64,000 nt of DNA from Bacteroidia bacterium (GTDB taxonomy: Bacteria > Bacteroidota > Bacteroidia > Flavobacteriales > Schleiferiaceae). Shown here in pieces: positions 1-8,680 of the stretch (the first letter of the stretch is position 1; every line of letters starts with the position of its first letter). Location of the stretch: the NCBI GenBank assembly GCA_030424545.1, contig JAUHWL010000003.1, positions 186,001 to 250,000 of the forward strand, in the 5' to 3' direction. The translations under genes and the position numbers were made by a program. A model generated the notes under the pieces. That model was given only the letters and a program-made list of their open reading frames with translations. It made no database searches and was not told where the DNA came from.

Positions 1-522
1 CGCCTTCCTGCATATACAAAAGAGTTGCCCACACATAAAAATGTTACCGTGAACTGGAAAGAGTATATACTTGGGAAATCAGGGATATACTCTTGTTCTG
101 TGTTGTGGAAAGCCACTTGTTTCGATCATAATCAATTTAATGAATCATTAAAAGTTTCAGAAGATTGGGATTTGTATAGAGTACTTTTTAAGAGATATGT
201 TAATGGTGTAGAGCTAAACCTGCCATTGTATTTTAGAAGAGTACACGCAAACACAAACTCTGGGCAATTACGAGCTAATAATAAAGTTTATAATGCAGAT
301 TATATTAAAACAAGAAAAACGGCATTTTTTGAAATATTAGATGAGGGTGAATTAAATAGAGAACTGGCCCTTTTCTTCATGTATTTTGCGTTGCGCTATA
401 AATTAGATGATGTAGAAAATGCACTTAAAAATTGGAACAATAAAAGTGCAGTATTTACCTTAAAGGATAAATTTGATTTTCTAAAATCAAAATGGAATAA
501 CAATTTAAAGCGCAATTATTGA
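1..522 (+). CDS. Family 2 glycosyltransferase, C-terminal part (truncated by window edge)
   Basis: The reading frame is open from the first base, so the gene begins outside the window and about 173 C-terminal residues are visible. The stretch SEDWDLY matches the glutamate-aspartate motif near the catalytic base of GT-A fold family 2 glycosyltransferases, and the tail after it is a predicted helical region. The catalytic DxD half is missing because of the window edge. It overlaps the next gene by four bases (TTGA), so it belongs to the same operon of surface-glycan genes. Sugar donor and acceptor cannot be told. An internal TTG at 25 is open in frame, but I do not regard it as the true start. 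Confidence 0.6.
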   Translation, partial: RLPAYTKELPTHKNVTVNWKEYILGKSGIYSCSVLWKATCFDHNQFNESLKVSEDWDLYRVLFKRYVNGVELNLPLYFRRVHANTNSGQLRANNKVYNADYIKTRKTAFFEILDEGELNRELALFFMYFALRYKLDDVENALKNWNNKSAVFTLKDKFDFLKSKWNNNLKRNY

Positions 523-1397
523 AAGCATTGATTCGTAAAATTGCACGTAAAGTGTGGAAGGAAAAGAAGCTTGTTGTGCTACTTTATCATAAAGTTTCTG
601 AACAGCTTTCTGAGTTTGATAGTCTTACCGTTACACCGTATAATTACAACGCGCACATTGCCTATTTAAAAGAAAATTATAAAATTTTCAGTACTGTTTC
701 AGAATGGGAAAAAAGCAGCCAATCGGGTATTTTAATCACGTTTGATGATGGGTACTATAATAATATTAGTAACGCATTGCCTGTTCATAAAGAACACAAT
801 GTACCGTTTACGTTGTTTACAACTACCTATTGGCTAAATAAGAATAGAGTGTTTTGGTGGGAATCTGTTGTTAAAAATCATTCTTCCGAAAAACGTATTG
901 ATGTTAAGGCATGCGGTGAAACGCTTAAAAAAGTAATGCACCTAAAAACGATTGATGAAAAAGAAACTTTTGTAGGAAAACGGATTGCTGAAAATGTATA
1001 CACCAACGCAGAATGGCAAGATTTACGCCCCATGACTAGCGGTGAGTTAAAACAATTTGCAGCAAACCCTTTGGTAACAATAGGCAGCCATACTATAACC
1101 CATCCTAGATTATCTTTATTAGACCCTAGGGCTCAAGAAATTGAAATGAAGCAATCAAAGCTTCAATTAGAAAGTCTTTTAGGAAAGGAAATTGATTTGT
1201 TTTCTTATCCTCATGGAGGTAAAACAGCCTTTGATTTAAATGCCAAACAAAATGCCAAACAAATAGGATATCAATATGCGTTTGCGGCATATAATGGCGT
1301 TCACACAAACAGCTCAGATTGTTTCGAAATCCCAAGAATACACATCGGTAATATTTCTGTAGAAGATTTAAAGATTAAACTTGCTAAGTTTATATGA
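519..1397 (+). CDS. Polysaccharide deacetylase family protein (NodB-like)
   Basis: A 292-residue protein with the NodB homology pattern of carbohydrate esterase family 4: TFDDGY at residues 74-79, SHTITH at 190-195 and YPHGG at 230-234. Asp77, His191 and His195 would form the usual metal triad. Such enzymes remove N- or O-acetyl groups from polysaccharides or precursors. No signal peptide is evident, so it may act in the cytoplasm or be a divergent member. The start is TTG inside a TTGA overlap with the preceding stop; no ATG lies nearby in frame. It sits among glycosyltransferases, which fits a role in modifying a glycan repeat. The family call is strong; the substrate is unknown. Confidence 0.85.
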   Translation: MKALIRKIARKVWKEKKLVVLLYHKVSEQLSEFDSLTVTPYNYNAHIAYLKENYKIFSTVSEWEKSSQSGILITFDDGYYNNISNALPVHKEHNVPFTLFTTTYWLNKNRVFWWESVVKNHSSEKRIDVKACGETLKKVMHLKTIDEKETFVGKRIAENVYTNAEWQDLRPMTSGELKQFAANPLVTIGSHTITHPRLSLLDPRAQEIEMKQSKLQLESLLGKEIDLFSYPHGGKTAFDLNAKQNAKQIGYQYAFAAYNGVHTNSSDCFEIPRIHIGNISVEDLKIKLAKFI

Positions 1398-2626
1398 GAG
1401 TACTTATTCTATGCGAAAAATTAGATATTGATTACACTTCTTCGGGAATTGGGAGGTCTAAATTAATTTATGCCTTGTCTAATTCTGGATACGAAATAGA
1501 TGTTTTGTTTGATCAATTTCATAAAGCCGATGTGCAGAAAGTAGCCGATGTAAATTTTATTCGCCTAAATAAACCAAAGAATATTTACAGCACATTAAGC
1601 CCTTTGCATAAAATAGGGGCGTTGCTTAATTATATTATAGGGCAAAACTTTGGCAGTTTAGAGTGTATTTCTTGGTGGAAAAAAAACATAAAAGAACTTT
1701 TAAGTAAACATTCTTATGATGTAATTTATGTTTTAGGTTCTGGGCAACAATGGTATACGTTTTTTGCTATGAATGATATTAAAACAAATATTCCAATTGT
1801 TTTAAATTTTCATGACCCGTATCCCTCTTCCTATCATCCTGAATTTAAAAGAAGCATCCATTGGGTAGAAAAACTACGGTATATAAGAGTTAAAAAGCTA
1901 ACACAAAGAGCGTTTAAAGTTACAGTACCATCGAGTATGTTGGCGGAATATTTATGTGCTTATTATCCTCTTAATAATAAGTATGTAATTGTACCGCATG
2001 GTGGTCTATTACTTCCTTATATAAAAATTAACGAAAAAGAAGAACGAAAAAAATTAACAATTAGTCATCTTGGGTTGCTTTTAAGCTCAAGAAATCCGCA
2101 AACTTTTGTTTCTGCTTTTGATAGTTTGTTTGAAAAATATCCTGAAGCAAAAAAAGAAATAGTTTTAAATATTATTGGTCCTTTTAATATTAAAAACCCT
2201 GATTTAAAGCGATTTTTAGAGGGTCAAGAATGGATTCGTTTCTCTTCAGATAGAATATCTTACCCAGAAAGTATGCAGTTGTTAAATCAATCTGATGTGT
2301 TGTTGCTAATCGATTTTGATGCAGACTTTAGCCCAATAATGTTAGGTAAATTGGGAGATTACTTTTATTTCAATAAACCTATTATTGCATTAACACCAAA
2401 AAAATCAGAAACAAGCCGGTTATTAGGAAATCAATACCCCTATAAAACAGACGTAAAAAATAAAGATGAACAGATTAAAATCATAGAAAACATTTACTTA
2501 AAATGGAAGGCAAATGATTTAAATACAATAGATTTATCACAACAAAAAAACTACGTTTCTGAGCAGAATATAGCTCGCATTTTTCAAAACGAAATTATTG
2601 ACAATCTGAAAGTTGATAACGATTAA
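1394..2626 (+). CDS. Glycosyltransferase, GT-B fold (family 4-like)
   Basis: A 410-residue protein with a GT-B architecture: an N-terminal Rossmann half starting MRVLILCEK with a glycine-containing loop (SSGIGRS), and a C-terminal half with SPIMLGKLGDYF and a KSETSRLLG stretch. It starts in an ATGA overlap with the deacetylase. A clear homologue lies at 38368-39621, sharing the GKL, ALxPxKSET and LLG/ILG elements in the donor-binding half, so the two look like paralogues within one locus. The protein probably transfers a sugar from a nucleotide donor onto a lipid-linked glycan in the cytoplasm. Donor specificity cannot be read from sequence. Confidence 0.75.
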   Translation: MRVLILCEKLDIDYTSSGIGRSKLIYALSNSGYEIDVLFDQFHKADVQKVADVNFIRLNKPKNIYSTLSPLHKIGALLNYIIGQNFGSLECISWWKKNIKELLSKHSYDVIYVLGSGQQWYTFFAMNDIKTNIPIVLNFHDPYPSSYHPEFKRSIHWVEKLRYIRVKKLTQRAFKVTVPSSMLAEYLCAYYPLNNKYVIVPHGGLLLPYIKINEKEERKKLTISHLGLLLSSRNPQTFVSAFDSLFEKYPEAKKEIVLNIIGPFNIKNPDLKRFLEGQEWIRFSSDRISYPESMQLLNQSDVLLLIDFDADFSPIMLGKLGDYFYFNKPIIALTPKKSETSRLLGNQYPYKTDVKNKDEQIKIIENIYLKWKANDLNTIDLSQQKNYVSEQNIARIFQNEIIDNLKVDND

Positions 2627-2647
2627 ATCAATTTCTCAAACAAAACC

Positions 2648-3607
2648 ATGAATCTATCAAACAATAAAAAAACAATTTTAATTACAGGGGGCTCTGGCTT
2701 TTTAGGCAGAAACTTGGCTATTGCGCTAAAGGAAGAATACAATGTTGTTATTTCTGGACGTAACAATAGTCAAAATAATTTTGCCGAAGGCGTTACAGGT
2801 TGCCCTTCCATTCCTCTAGACATCACCAATATAGAGTCTATTAGAGATGGGATTAATTTGGTAAAGCCAAATATTATCATTCATGCAGCAGCAACAAAAT
2901 ATGTAGGTCTATCAGAAAAATTTCCGATGGAATGCATTGATGTAAACGTAATTGGGTCTCAAAACGTAGCACGAGTTGCTATTGATAAAGGTGTAGAAAT
3001 TGTAGTTGGAATTTCTACAGATAAAGCGGCTCCCCCTTGTGGTAATACATATGCCATGAGCAAAGCAATAATGGAGCGCGCATTTTGTTCGTTAAACACA
3101 ACGGGACCTACAAAATTTACTTGCGTACGCTTTGGTAATTTGGCTTGGTCAACGGGGTCTGTATTCCCTATTTGGAAAAGCATGTTAGACAAAAACGGCA
3201 TCATAGAATCTACCGGCCCAAATATGAGAAGGTATTTTATTTCTGTACAAGAGGCCGTACAAATAATTATTGATGCTTTTGAAAACATTGATGAAACCCA
3301 AGCTGCAGTTATTACACGAGATATGAAGGCAGTTCAAATTGCCGATATTTTAGATGTTTGGGTTGATACTTTTGGCGGAAGTTGGAAGCAAATTGAAGAG
3401 AGACAAGGAGACAGTATTGACGAACATTTAATTGGAGAAACGGAACTGGAGTTTTCTAAAAAAGTGAAGTTAAACGGCCAAGATTATTATATAACCCAAT
3501 TTAATAAAAAGCAAAAAACGGGTTTAAAAGAGCTTGTCTATTCTAAAACAGCAGAGAGATTATCTAAAGAAGAGATAAAACATTTAATTACAGTTTTGCC
3601 AGAATGA
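2648..3607 (+). CDS. CapD/PseB-like NAD-dependent sugar 4,6-dehydratase or epimerase (SDR)
   Basis: An extended SDR of 319 residues. TGGSGFLGR near residue 14 is the NAD-binding glycine motif, STDKA replaces the usual catalytic Ser/Thr region, and YAMSK supplies the Tyr-Lys pair. The STDKA signature together with RFGN and the following GSVFPIW stretch is typical of the CapD/PseB/FlaA1 group of UDP-GlcNAc 4,6-dehydratases and 5-epimerases, rather than of GalE. It lies 21 bases after a glycosyltransferase and overlaps the following nucleotidyltransferase by four bases, so the pair may make and activate an unusual deoxy sugar. The exact reaction, dehydration or epimerisation, is not resolved. 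Confidence 0.75.
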   Translation: MNLSNNKKTILITGGSGFLGRNLAIALKEEYNVVISGRNNSQNNFAEGVTGCPSIPLDITNIESIRDGINLVKPNIIIHAAATKYVGLSEKFPMECIDVNVIGSQNVARVAIDKGVEIVVGISTDKAAPPCGNTYAMSKAIMERAFCSLNTTGPTKFTCVRFGNLAWSTGSVFPIWKSMLDKNGIIESTGPNMRRYFISVQEAVQIIIDAFENIDETQAAVITRDMKAVQIADILDVWVDTFGGSWKQIEERQGDSIDEHLIGETELEFSKKVKLNGQDYYITQFNKKQKTGLKELVYSKTAERLSKEEIKHLITVLPE

Positions 3608-4290
3608 ATCGTATTAATCACGCATTAATAATGGCTGCCGGAAGAGGTATGCGTATGTTGCCTTTAACAGATCAAATTCCAAAAGCTATGGCAGAGGTAG
3701 ATGGCAACTCGTTAATTTACCATGGCATAGATAAGTTAATGTCTAAAATTAGCAACATACAAATTCATATTACCGTTGGGTACAAAAAGGCGTTGCTTGC
3801 AAGCCACGTTATTGAAAGAAATGTATCTTCTGTAATAAACACAGAAGGCAAAGGAAATGCGTGGTGGATTTATAATAGTCTACTAAAAAATGTAGACGAA
3901 CCCATTTTGGTGCTTACTTGCGATAATATTACGGATTTAAACCTAGATTTAATTGTTAAAGATTACCATGATTTAAATGAACCGGCTTGCATGATTATTC
4001 CTGTTAAACCCATCAAAGGGTTAGAAGGAGATTTTATTTCGCATAACAACCACACTGTAACATCATTAAGCAGAGAGGTAGAAACAAATATTTATTGTTC
4101 GGGCATACAGGTTTTAAATCCGGTAAAACTTAGAAAAATTACAAATCAAACCGAAGATTTTAATTTGGTTTGGAAACAACTAATTGCGCAAAATGAGTTG
4201 AAATGCTCTAGAATCTACCCGGACAATTGGTTTGCAATTGATACACTTCATCAGCTAGAACAATATCAGGGGTTAATTGAAAAAAAATGA
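3604..4290 (+). CDS. Sugar-phosphate nucleotidyltransferase
   Basis: A 228-residue protein beginning with AAGRGMRMLPLTDQIPKAM (residues 11-29), the signature of sugar-1-phosphate nucleotidyltransferases such as RmlA, MurU and HddC (glycine-rich loop, Arg, Pro-x-Thr, Pro-Lys). It catalyses NTP plus sugar-1-phosphate to NDP-sugar and pyrophosphate. An LTCDN segment is the usual metal-binding Asp site. The length suits the short, non-allosteric MurU/HddC-like forms better than RmlA (about 290 residues). It is translationally coupled to the preceding dehydratase and to the next glycosyltransferase by ATGA overlaps. The sugar substrate is unknown. Confidence 0.8.
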   Translation: MNRINHALIMAAGRGMRMLPLTDQIPKAMAEVDGNSLIYHGIDKLMSKISNIQIHITVGYKKALLASHVIERNVSSVINTEGKGNAWWIYNSLLKNVDEPILVLTCDNITDLNLDLIVKDYHDLNEPACMIIPVKPIKGLEGDFISHNNHTVTSLSREVETNIYCSGIQVLNPVKLRKITNQTEDFNLVWKQLIAQNELKCSRIYPDNWFAIDTLHQLEQYQGLIEKK

Positions 4291-5282
4291 GAGTTGGTTC
4301 ACATCCAGATAAATCAGAAACCGATTTAAATATTCAATTGTTTTATCATAGAATAATTCTGATTGTTTATATACCCGAAGTTGGTGGATATTTTAAAGAT
4401 GCACGTAAAATTTTAGAAACCAGCATCAAGAGTATAAAAGCTACAATACATAATAAGGCTGCCATTACAGTAATTAACAATGGTAGTTGCGATGAAATAA
4501 CCAACTTCTTAGAAAGTTTAGCAAAACGTAAAGTATTAGATAAGTTGGTTTGGTATCCAACCAATAAAGGTAAAATTGACCCTTTAATAGCAGAAGTGCG
4601 TTCTTCATACGAAACACTTATTACAATTTCTGATTTTGATGTTTTGTTTAAATCCAATTGGATTTCTGAAGTAGAAGCTATTTTCTCTAAAATACCTTCT
4701 TGTGGTATGGTTGGGCATTTGCCAGACCCCGTAAAGTACAAAGGTTTTAATAGTGCTACATTGTTAAGTGGTTTGTTTAGCGGCCGGTTAAAACAGGTAA
4801 AGCAAGATTTTAAAAATGAACTCTCAATTTTTGCACAAAGCATAAATACTACCTATGAGAAGTATGGTAAAGAGAACATTTTGACATATACCAAAAACGG
4901 TCTTGAAACTGTAGTAGGTGCTCATCATTTTTCGGCTACTATGCGCAGAGATTATATTTGGCATGTAGATACTAAGCCTTCTTTAAAGAAAATGGCAGGC
5001 AATTCAGAATATCATTATGTAGACAAACCCGTTGATAGAATGGGATGTTTGCGGCTTTCTCCTAGATACCCCGTGGTTTACCACATGGCAAATACTTGGG
5101 AAAGCTGGATGGATGCTGAATTAGAGAGAATTCAAAATGGTAACAAGTCTATAGAGACCTCAAATATGCCACCTCTAAAAAAATCTAAAATTGCTGTTAT
5201 TCCCTATGTTTTAAGAGTAAAATTAGAGAGCCTATTTTTTAGAACGAGTTTAGAAAAATTAATACAAAAAATGTTTTTCTAA
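4287..5282 (+). CDS. Putative family 2 glycosyltransferase
   Basis: A 331-residue protein with a GT-A-like N-terminal half: an alternating hydrophobic strand, VINNGS near residue 63 (the usual start of a nucleotide-binding loop) and a DFD triplet at 116-118 that would bind the metal and nucleotide. The N-terminus, with LNIQLFYHRIILIVYIPE, is longer than normal, and the first methionine could be upstream of the real start. It closes the first block of overlapping genes; a 51-base gap with a hairpin and a promoter-like box follows. The fold assignment is moderately secure and the substrate unknown. Confidence 0.6.
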   Translation: MRVGSHPDKSETDLNIQLFYHRIILIVYIPEVGGYFKDARKILETSIKSIKATIHNKAAITVINNGSCDEITNFLESLAKRKVLDKLVWYPTNKGKIDPLIAEVRSSYETLITISDFDVLFKSNWISEVEAIFSKIPSCGMVGHLPDPVKYKGFNSATLLSGLFSGRLKQVKQDFKNELSIFAQSINTTYEKYGKENILTYTKNGLETVVGAHHFSATMRRDYIWHVDTKPSLKKMAGNSEYHYVDKPVDRMGCLRLSPRYPVVYHMANTWESWMDAELERIQNGNKSIETSNMPPLKKSKIAVIPYVLRVKLESLFFRTSLEKLIQKMFF

Positions 5283-5301
5283 ACGGGCTTTTAATTATAG
5301 A

Positions 5302-5322
5302 TTGAGTAATTTTGTTACTCAA
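5302..5322 (+). promoter_or_regulatory. Perfect 8-bp hairpin upstream of the NusG-like gene
   Basis: TTGAGTAA at 5302-5309 and TTACTCAA at 5315-5322 are exact inverted repeats separated by the five bases TTTTG. The hairpin lies in the 51-base gap between the last gene of the first block and the NusG-like gene. It could be a weak terminator of the upstream unit, a leader hairpin that recruits a specialised NusG (compare the ops hairpin of RfaH), or a protein-binding operator. The run of T after it is absent, which argues against a standard intrinsic terminator. Confidence 0.45.
5307..5314 (+). promoter_or_regulatory. Candidate Bacteroidota -7 promoter box (TAnnTTTG)
   Basis: TAATTTTG matches the TAnnTTTG consensus of the primary sigma factor of Bacteroidota exactly. 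No good TTTG/TTG -33 element is visible 19-21 bases upstream. If used, transcription would begin around 5320, just before the TTG start at 5334, leaving a very short leader. The box overlaps the hairpin at 5302-5322, so a regulator binding that inverted repeat could block it. The position at the start of the regulatory genes supports the idea, but eight-base matches also arise by chance. Confidence 0.35.
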
Positions 5323-5333
5323 AACTAAACCGC

Positions 5334-5831
5334 TTGAAACCACCTTCTAAAAATTGGTATGCTCTGTATACCAAACCAAAGAATGAGAAAAAAGTAGCCG
5401 AAAAGCTGCATGATTTAGGTTTAGAAGTCTATTGCCCACTAATTACCACAATAAAGATTTGGAGCGATAGAAAGAAGAAAGTTAAAGAACCCCTTTTTAA
5501 ATCTTATGTTTTTGTTTGTGTGTCTGATGCTGAAAGAGAATTGGTTTTTCAGGCACATGGTGTAGTGCGCTACGTTTTTTGGTTGGGCAAGCCAGCCATA
5601 ATCCAACAAAATGAGATTGAAGCCATAAAAGATTTTTTACAAGAAACTGATTCTTATCAAAGTACAAACCAAGTAAGATTTGAATACTTGCAAGAATTAA
5701 ATATTGTTGAGGGACCGTTTAAAGGGCAAAAAGGAAAGTATTTATATAAAAATAAAAGTAGGTTAATCTTACAGATCGAGTCGCTAGGAATGGTGATAAA
5801 AGCTGAAATGCACCAATCACAAGTAGCGTAG
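5334..5831 (+). CDS. UpxY-like NusG-family transcription antiterminator
   Basis: A 165-residue NusG paralogue. The N-terminal NGN domain begins NWYALYTKPKNEKKVAEKL, and the C-terminal KOW-like segment reads VEGPFKGQKGKY. In Bacteroides, UpxY proteins bind RNA polymerase at the leader of their own capsule operon and prevent early termination in very long transcripts. The gene leads the large downstream block and so fits that local role. The start is TTG at 5334, supported because NGN proteins begin just before the WYALYT motif. A hairpin at 5302-5322 and a candidate promoter box precede it. The core transcription factor NusG is normally encoded beside ribosomal genes, so this is the specialised form. 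Confidence 0.88.
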   Translation: MKPPSKNWYALYTKPKNEKKVAEKLHDLGLEVYCPLITTIKIWSDRKKKVKEPLFKSYVFVCVSDAERELVFQAHGVVRYVFWLGKPAIIQQNEIEAIKDFLQETDSYQSTNQVRFEYLQELNIVEGPFKGQKGKYLYKNKSRLILQIESLGMVIKAEMHQSQVA

Positions 5832-5853
5832 ATAACCTAAATATATTCAGCTA

Positions 5854-5875
5854 GTTACATTTTATGCAATGTGAC
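5854..5875 (+). promoter_or_regulatory. Imperfect hairpin between nusG-like and winged-helix genes
   Basis: GTTACATT at 5854-5861 can pair with AATGTGAC at 5868-5875 over eight positions, one of them a G-U pair, around the six-base loop TTATGC. It lies in the 67-base gap before the winged-helix regulator. A shorter GGC-GGA-GCC element follows at about 5882-5890. No T tract follows, so it is more likely a leader structure, pause site or operator than a terminator. Its role is unproven. Confidence 0.3.
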
Positions 5876-5898
5876 TTACGAGGCGGAGCCGTATCTAA

Positions 5899-6432
5899 AT
5901 GTTACAAACATTAATTACATCTAAAACCAGAGTAAAACTTATTCTTAAGTTTTTTCTAAACAGTAAAAACTCTTCTTATTTGCGGGGGTTAGAATCAGAA
6001 TTTAACGAGGGTTCAAACGCTATTCGCATGGAGTTAAACCGTTTTGAAGAGGCAGGTTTGTTAGAATCTACAATTTCTGGCAACAAGAAATATTTTAAAG
6101 CAAACTCCAAGCATCCTTTGTTTAATGATCTTAACTCGTTGGTAAGAAAATATTTAGGCATAGATCAAATCATAGAAAAGGTCATAGAAAAAACGGGTAA
6201 TCTGCAAGAAGTGTATCTAACAGGTAGGGCGGCAGAAGGACTTGACTCCGAAATTATAGAATTAATTATGGTAGGTGATTCTGTAGATAATGCATATATC
6301 TCTCAGCTTGCCGGAAAGGTTGAAACGCTAATAAATCGTAAAATTAGTTTTGCAGTCTTTGATTTAAAAGACTTTAATAAGTACAAAATAACAACAAGTA
6401 GCAAATTATTTTTAGTATGGAACAAACAGTAA
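5899..6432 (+). CDS. Winged-helix (ArsR-like) regulator fused to a nucleotidyltransferase-like domain
   Basis: A 177-residue protein. Residues about 1-75 form a winged helix-turn-helix, with the [16 protein letters not shown] recognition-helix pattern and a beta-hairpin wing ending in [10 protein letters not shown]. Residues about 90-175 resemble a minimal nucleotidyltransferase/MNT domain ([22 protein letters not shown]), though the GSxARG catalytic motif is degenerate (TGRAAEG). Proteins of this two-domain type recur beside NusG-like genes at the head of polysaccharide loci in Bacteroidota and probably regulate the cluster. It overlaps the following dehydrogenase by 16 bases. The regulatory role is inferred from the fold and position. 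Confidence 0.7.
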   Translation: MLQTLITSKTRVKLILKFFLNSKNSSYLRGLESEFNEGSNAIRMELNRFEEAGLLESTISGNKKYFKANSKHPLFNDLNSLVRKYLGIDQIIEKVIEKTGNLQEVYLTGRAAEGLDSEIIELIMVGDSVDNAYISQLAGKVETLINRKISFAVFDLKDFNKYKITTSSKLFLVWNKQ

Positions 6433-7712
6433 AAAACTACAAAATTGCTGTAATTGGTTTGGGTTATGTGGGTTTGCCGTTAGCGGTAGAATTTGCAAAG
6501 CATTATAAAGTAATTGGTTTTGACATCAACAAAGCCAGAGTAGAAGCATTGAGAAATGGGCATGATAGCACCTTAGAAGTAGAAGATGATTTGTTAAAGT
6601 CAGTTTTTACCGAAAGCGAAAATGCAGGTTTAAAATGTGAATATGACCCAGAAAATATTGCCGATTGCAATGTTTACATCATTACTGTACCAACCCCCAC
6701 AGATAAACACAACAAGCCAGATTTAACTCCTTTGTACAAGGCATCAGAAACAGTAGGAAAAGTGCTTGCTAAAGGAGATATTGTTATTTATGAATCTACA
6801 GTATACCCAGGTGTAACAGAAGATGAGTGTGTTCCGGTACTAGAAAAGGTGTCTGGTTTAACGTTTAATTCAGATTTCTTCTGCGGATACTCGCCAGAGA
6901 GAATTAATCCAGGAGATAAAGAACATACAGTTACAAAAATTTTAAAAGTAACTTCAGGCTCAACGCCAGAATCGGCCATCGAAATTGACAATCTTTACAA
7001 GTCTATAATTATTGCTGGTACACACTTGGCCACATCTATCAAAGTGGCAGAAGCGGCCAAAGTGATTGAAAACTCGCAACGTGACATCAACATTGCCTTT
7101 GTAAATGAGCTTTCTAAAATCTTTAACAAATTAGGCATAGATACCCACGAAGTGCTAGAAGCTGCGGGTACAAAATGGAATTTCTTACCGTTTAAACCTG
7201 GTTTAGTGGGAGGACATTGCATTGGTGTAGACCCATACTATTTGGCACAAAAAGCACAAGAAGTGGGCTATCACCCAGAAATTATTTTGGCAGGAAGAAG
7301 AATGAATGATGGCATGGGCGCTTTTGTGGCCTCGGAAGTAGTAAAGCAAATGGTTGGCAAAGACATTAAGGTGAAAAATGCCAAAGTATTGATGTTGGGC
7401 ATTACATTTAAAGAAAATTGTCCGGATATTAGAAATAGCAGAGCCATAGATGTTGTGCGCGAATTGACTGCCTATGGCACCAATGTAGATGTGTTTGATA
7501 CATGGGCGAATAAAGAAGAAGTAAAGCATGAGTATGGCGTAAATCTTCTTACAGATCAAAACGATTTGAAAAATGATTATGATGTGGTTGTTTTAACGGT
7601 TGCGCATCAATCATTCTTAGAAATGCCTTTTACCAATTTTGTTAAACCAACGCATGTTATTTATGATGTAAAAGGAATTTTACCAAAAAATAAAGTAGAC
7701 GGAAGATTGTAA
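6417..7712 (+). CDS. UDP-N-acetyl-hexosamine 6-dehydrogenase (TviB/WbpA-like)
   Basis: A 431-residue UDP-glucose/UDP-GlcNAc dehydrogenase family protein. GLGYVG at residues 14-19 is the NAD loop, ESTVYPG near 126 is a family motif, and [11 protein letters not shown] places the catalytic Cys at 268. It oxidises C6 of a UDP-HexNAc to the uronic acid with 2 NAD+. The [16 protein letters not shown] segment resembles TviB/WbpA, which act on UDP-GlcNAc, rather than Ugd. The next two genes are a 4-epimerase and a 2-epimerase, so the products could include UDP-GalNAcA or UDP-ManNAcA. The ATG at 6417 lies within the tail of the regulator gene. Confidence 0.88.
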   Translation: MEQTVKNYKIAVIGLGYVGLPLAVEFAKHYKVIGFDINKARVEALRNGHDSTLEVEDDLLKSVFTESENAGLKCEYDPENIADCNVYIITVPTPTDKHNKPDLTPLYKASETVGKVLAKGDIVIYESTVYPGVTEDECVPVLEKVSGLTFNSDFFCGYSPERINPGDKEHTVTKILKVTSGSTPESAIEIDNLYKSIIIAGTHLATSIKVAEAAKVIENSQRDINIAFVNELSKIFNKLGIDTHEVLEAAGTKWNFLPFKPGLVGGHCIGVDPYYLAQKAQEVGYHPEIILAGRRMNDGMGAFVASEVVKQMVGKDIKVKNAKVLMLGITFKENCPDIRNSRAIDVVRELTAYGTNVDVFDTWANKEEVKHEYGVNLLTDQNDLKNDYDVVVLTVAHQSFLEMPFTNFVKPTHVIYDVKGILPKNKVDGRL

Positions 7713-7714
7713 AG

Positions 7715-8680
7715 ATGAGTGTAGAACAGAACATAAAGAACAATTCCTTTTTAATTACTGGTGGAGCTGGATTTATAGGTTCTAACTTGGTGGGATATTT
7801 ACTAGAAAACGGGGCGAAAAAGGTTCGGGTTTTAGATAATTTGGCCACTGGAAAATTAGAAAATATTCAAGAGTTTAAATCAAACCCACGCTTTGAATTT
7901 TTACAAGGAGACATTTCTAACCTAGAAGATTGTAAAAAAGCTTGTATAGGAATAGATTTGGTTAGCCATCAAGCAGCTTTAGGTTCTGTACCGCGGTCTA
8001 TTAACGATCCCATAACTACAAACGTTGTAAATATTAGTGGCTTTTTAAATATGCTTGTTGCAGTTAGAGATGCTGGCATAAAAAAAATGGTGTATGCTGC
8101 AAGTAGCTCTACCTACGGAGATAGCCCTGTTTTGCCAAAAAAAGAGGAAAACATTGGCATGCCGCTTTCACCCTATGCCGTTACAAAATATACAAACGAG
8201 CTGTATGCGCATGTTTTTGCGTTAAACTATGGAATGGATATAATTGGCTTGAGATACTTTAATGTTTTTGGCCCTAAACAAGATCCATTTGGAGCATACG
8301 CAGCAGTAATTCCTTTATTTATGAAGGCCGCAATTAATCATGTTGCACCAACCATTAATGGCAAAGGATTGCAAAGCCGAGATTTTACGTATGTACAAAA
8401 TGCAGTGCAAGCCAATGTAAAAGGATTGTTTTCTGACTGCCAAGGGCACGAGGTGGTAAACGTGGCGTGCGCAGAGCAAACAGATTTAAACCAACTGTGG
8501 GATTACATCCAAGAAATAGCCAAAATAGAATTAGCTGCAAATCATGGCCCAGCAAGGGTAGGAGATGTAGAACACAGCTTAGCAGACTTAACTAAAGCCA
8601 AATCTACAATAGGTTATAGCCCAGACATTAAGATTAAAGAAGGGTTAAAATTGGCCTACGAATTTTATAAAACCAACTAG
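7715..8680 (+). CDS. UDP-N-acetylglucosamine 4-epimerase-like SDR (WbpP/TviC-like)
   Basis: A 321-residue extended SDR with TGGAGFIG at residues 15-22 and Tyr154/Lys158 in YAVTK. The stretches AALGSVPRSI and RYFNVFGPKQDP are hallmarks of the WbpP/TviC/WbgU group that epimerises C4 of UDP-GlcNAc or UDP-GlcNAcA. It starts two bases after the dehydrogenase, reproducing the tviB-tviC pairing that makes UDP-GalNAcA. The pairing supports an amino-uronic acid in the glycan. GalE-type activity on non-acetylated sugars is less likely but not excluded. Confidence 0.85.
   Translation: MSVEQNIKNNSFLITGGAGFIGSNLVGYLLENGAKKVRVLDNLATGKLENIQEFKSNPRFEFLQGDISNLEDCKKACIGIDLVSHQAALGSVPRSINDPITTNVVNISGFLNMLVAVRDAGIKKMVYAASSSTYGDSPVLPKKEENIGMPLSPYAVTKYTNELYAHVFALNYGMDIIGLRYFNVFGPKQDPFGAYAAVIPLFMKAAINHVAPTINGKGLQSRDFTYVQNAVQANVKGLFSDCQGHEVVNVACAEQTDLNQLWDYIQEIAKIELAANHGPARVGDVEHSLADLTKAKSTIGYSPDIKIKEGLKLAYEFYKTN

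Noticed and set aside
1126..1335. Open frames on the minus strand across the window, such as this 69-codon one
   Set aside because: They lie antisense to well-supported genes, have no family motifs and vary in length as expected for shadow frames in dense coding DNA.
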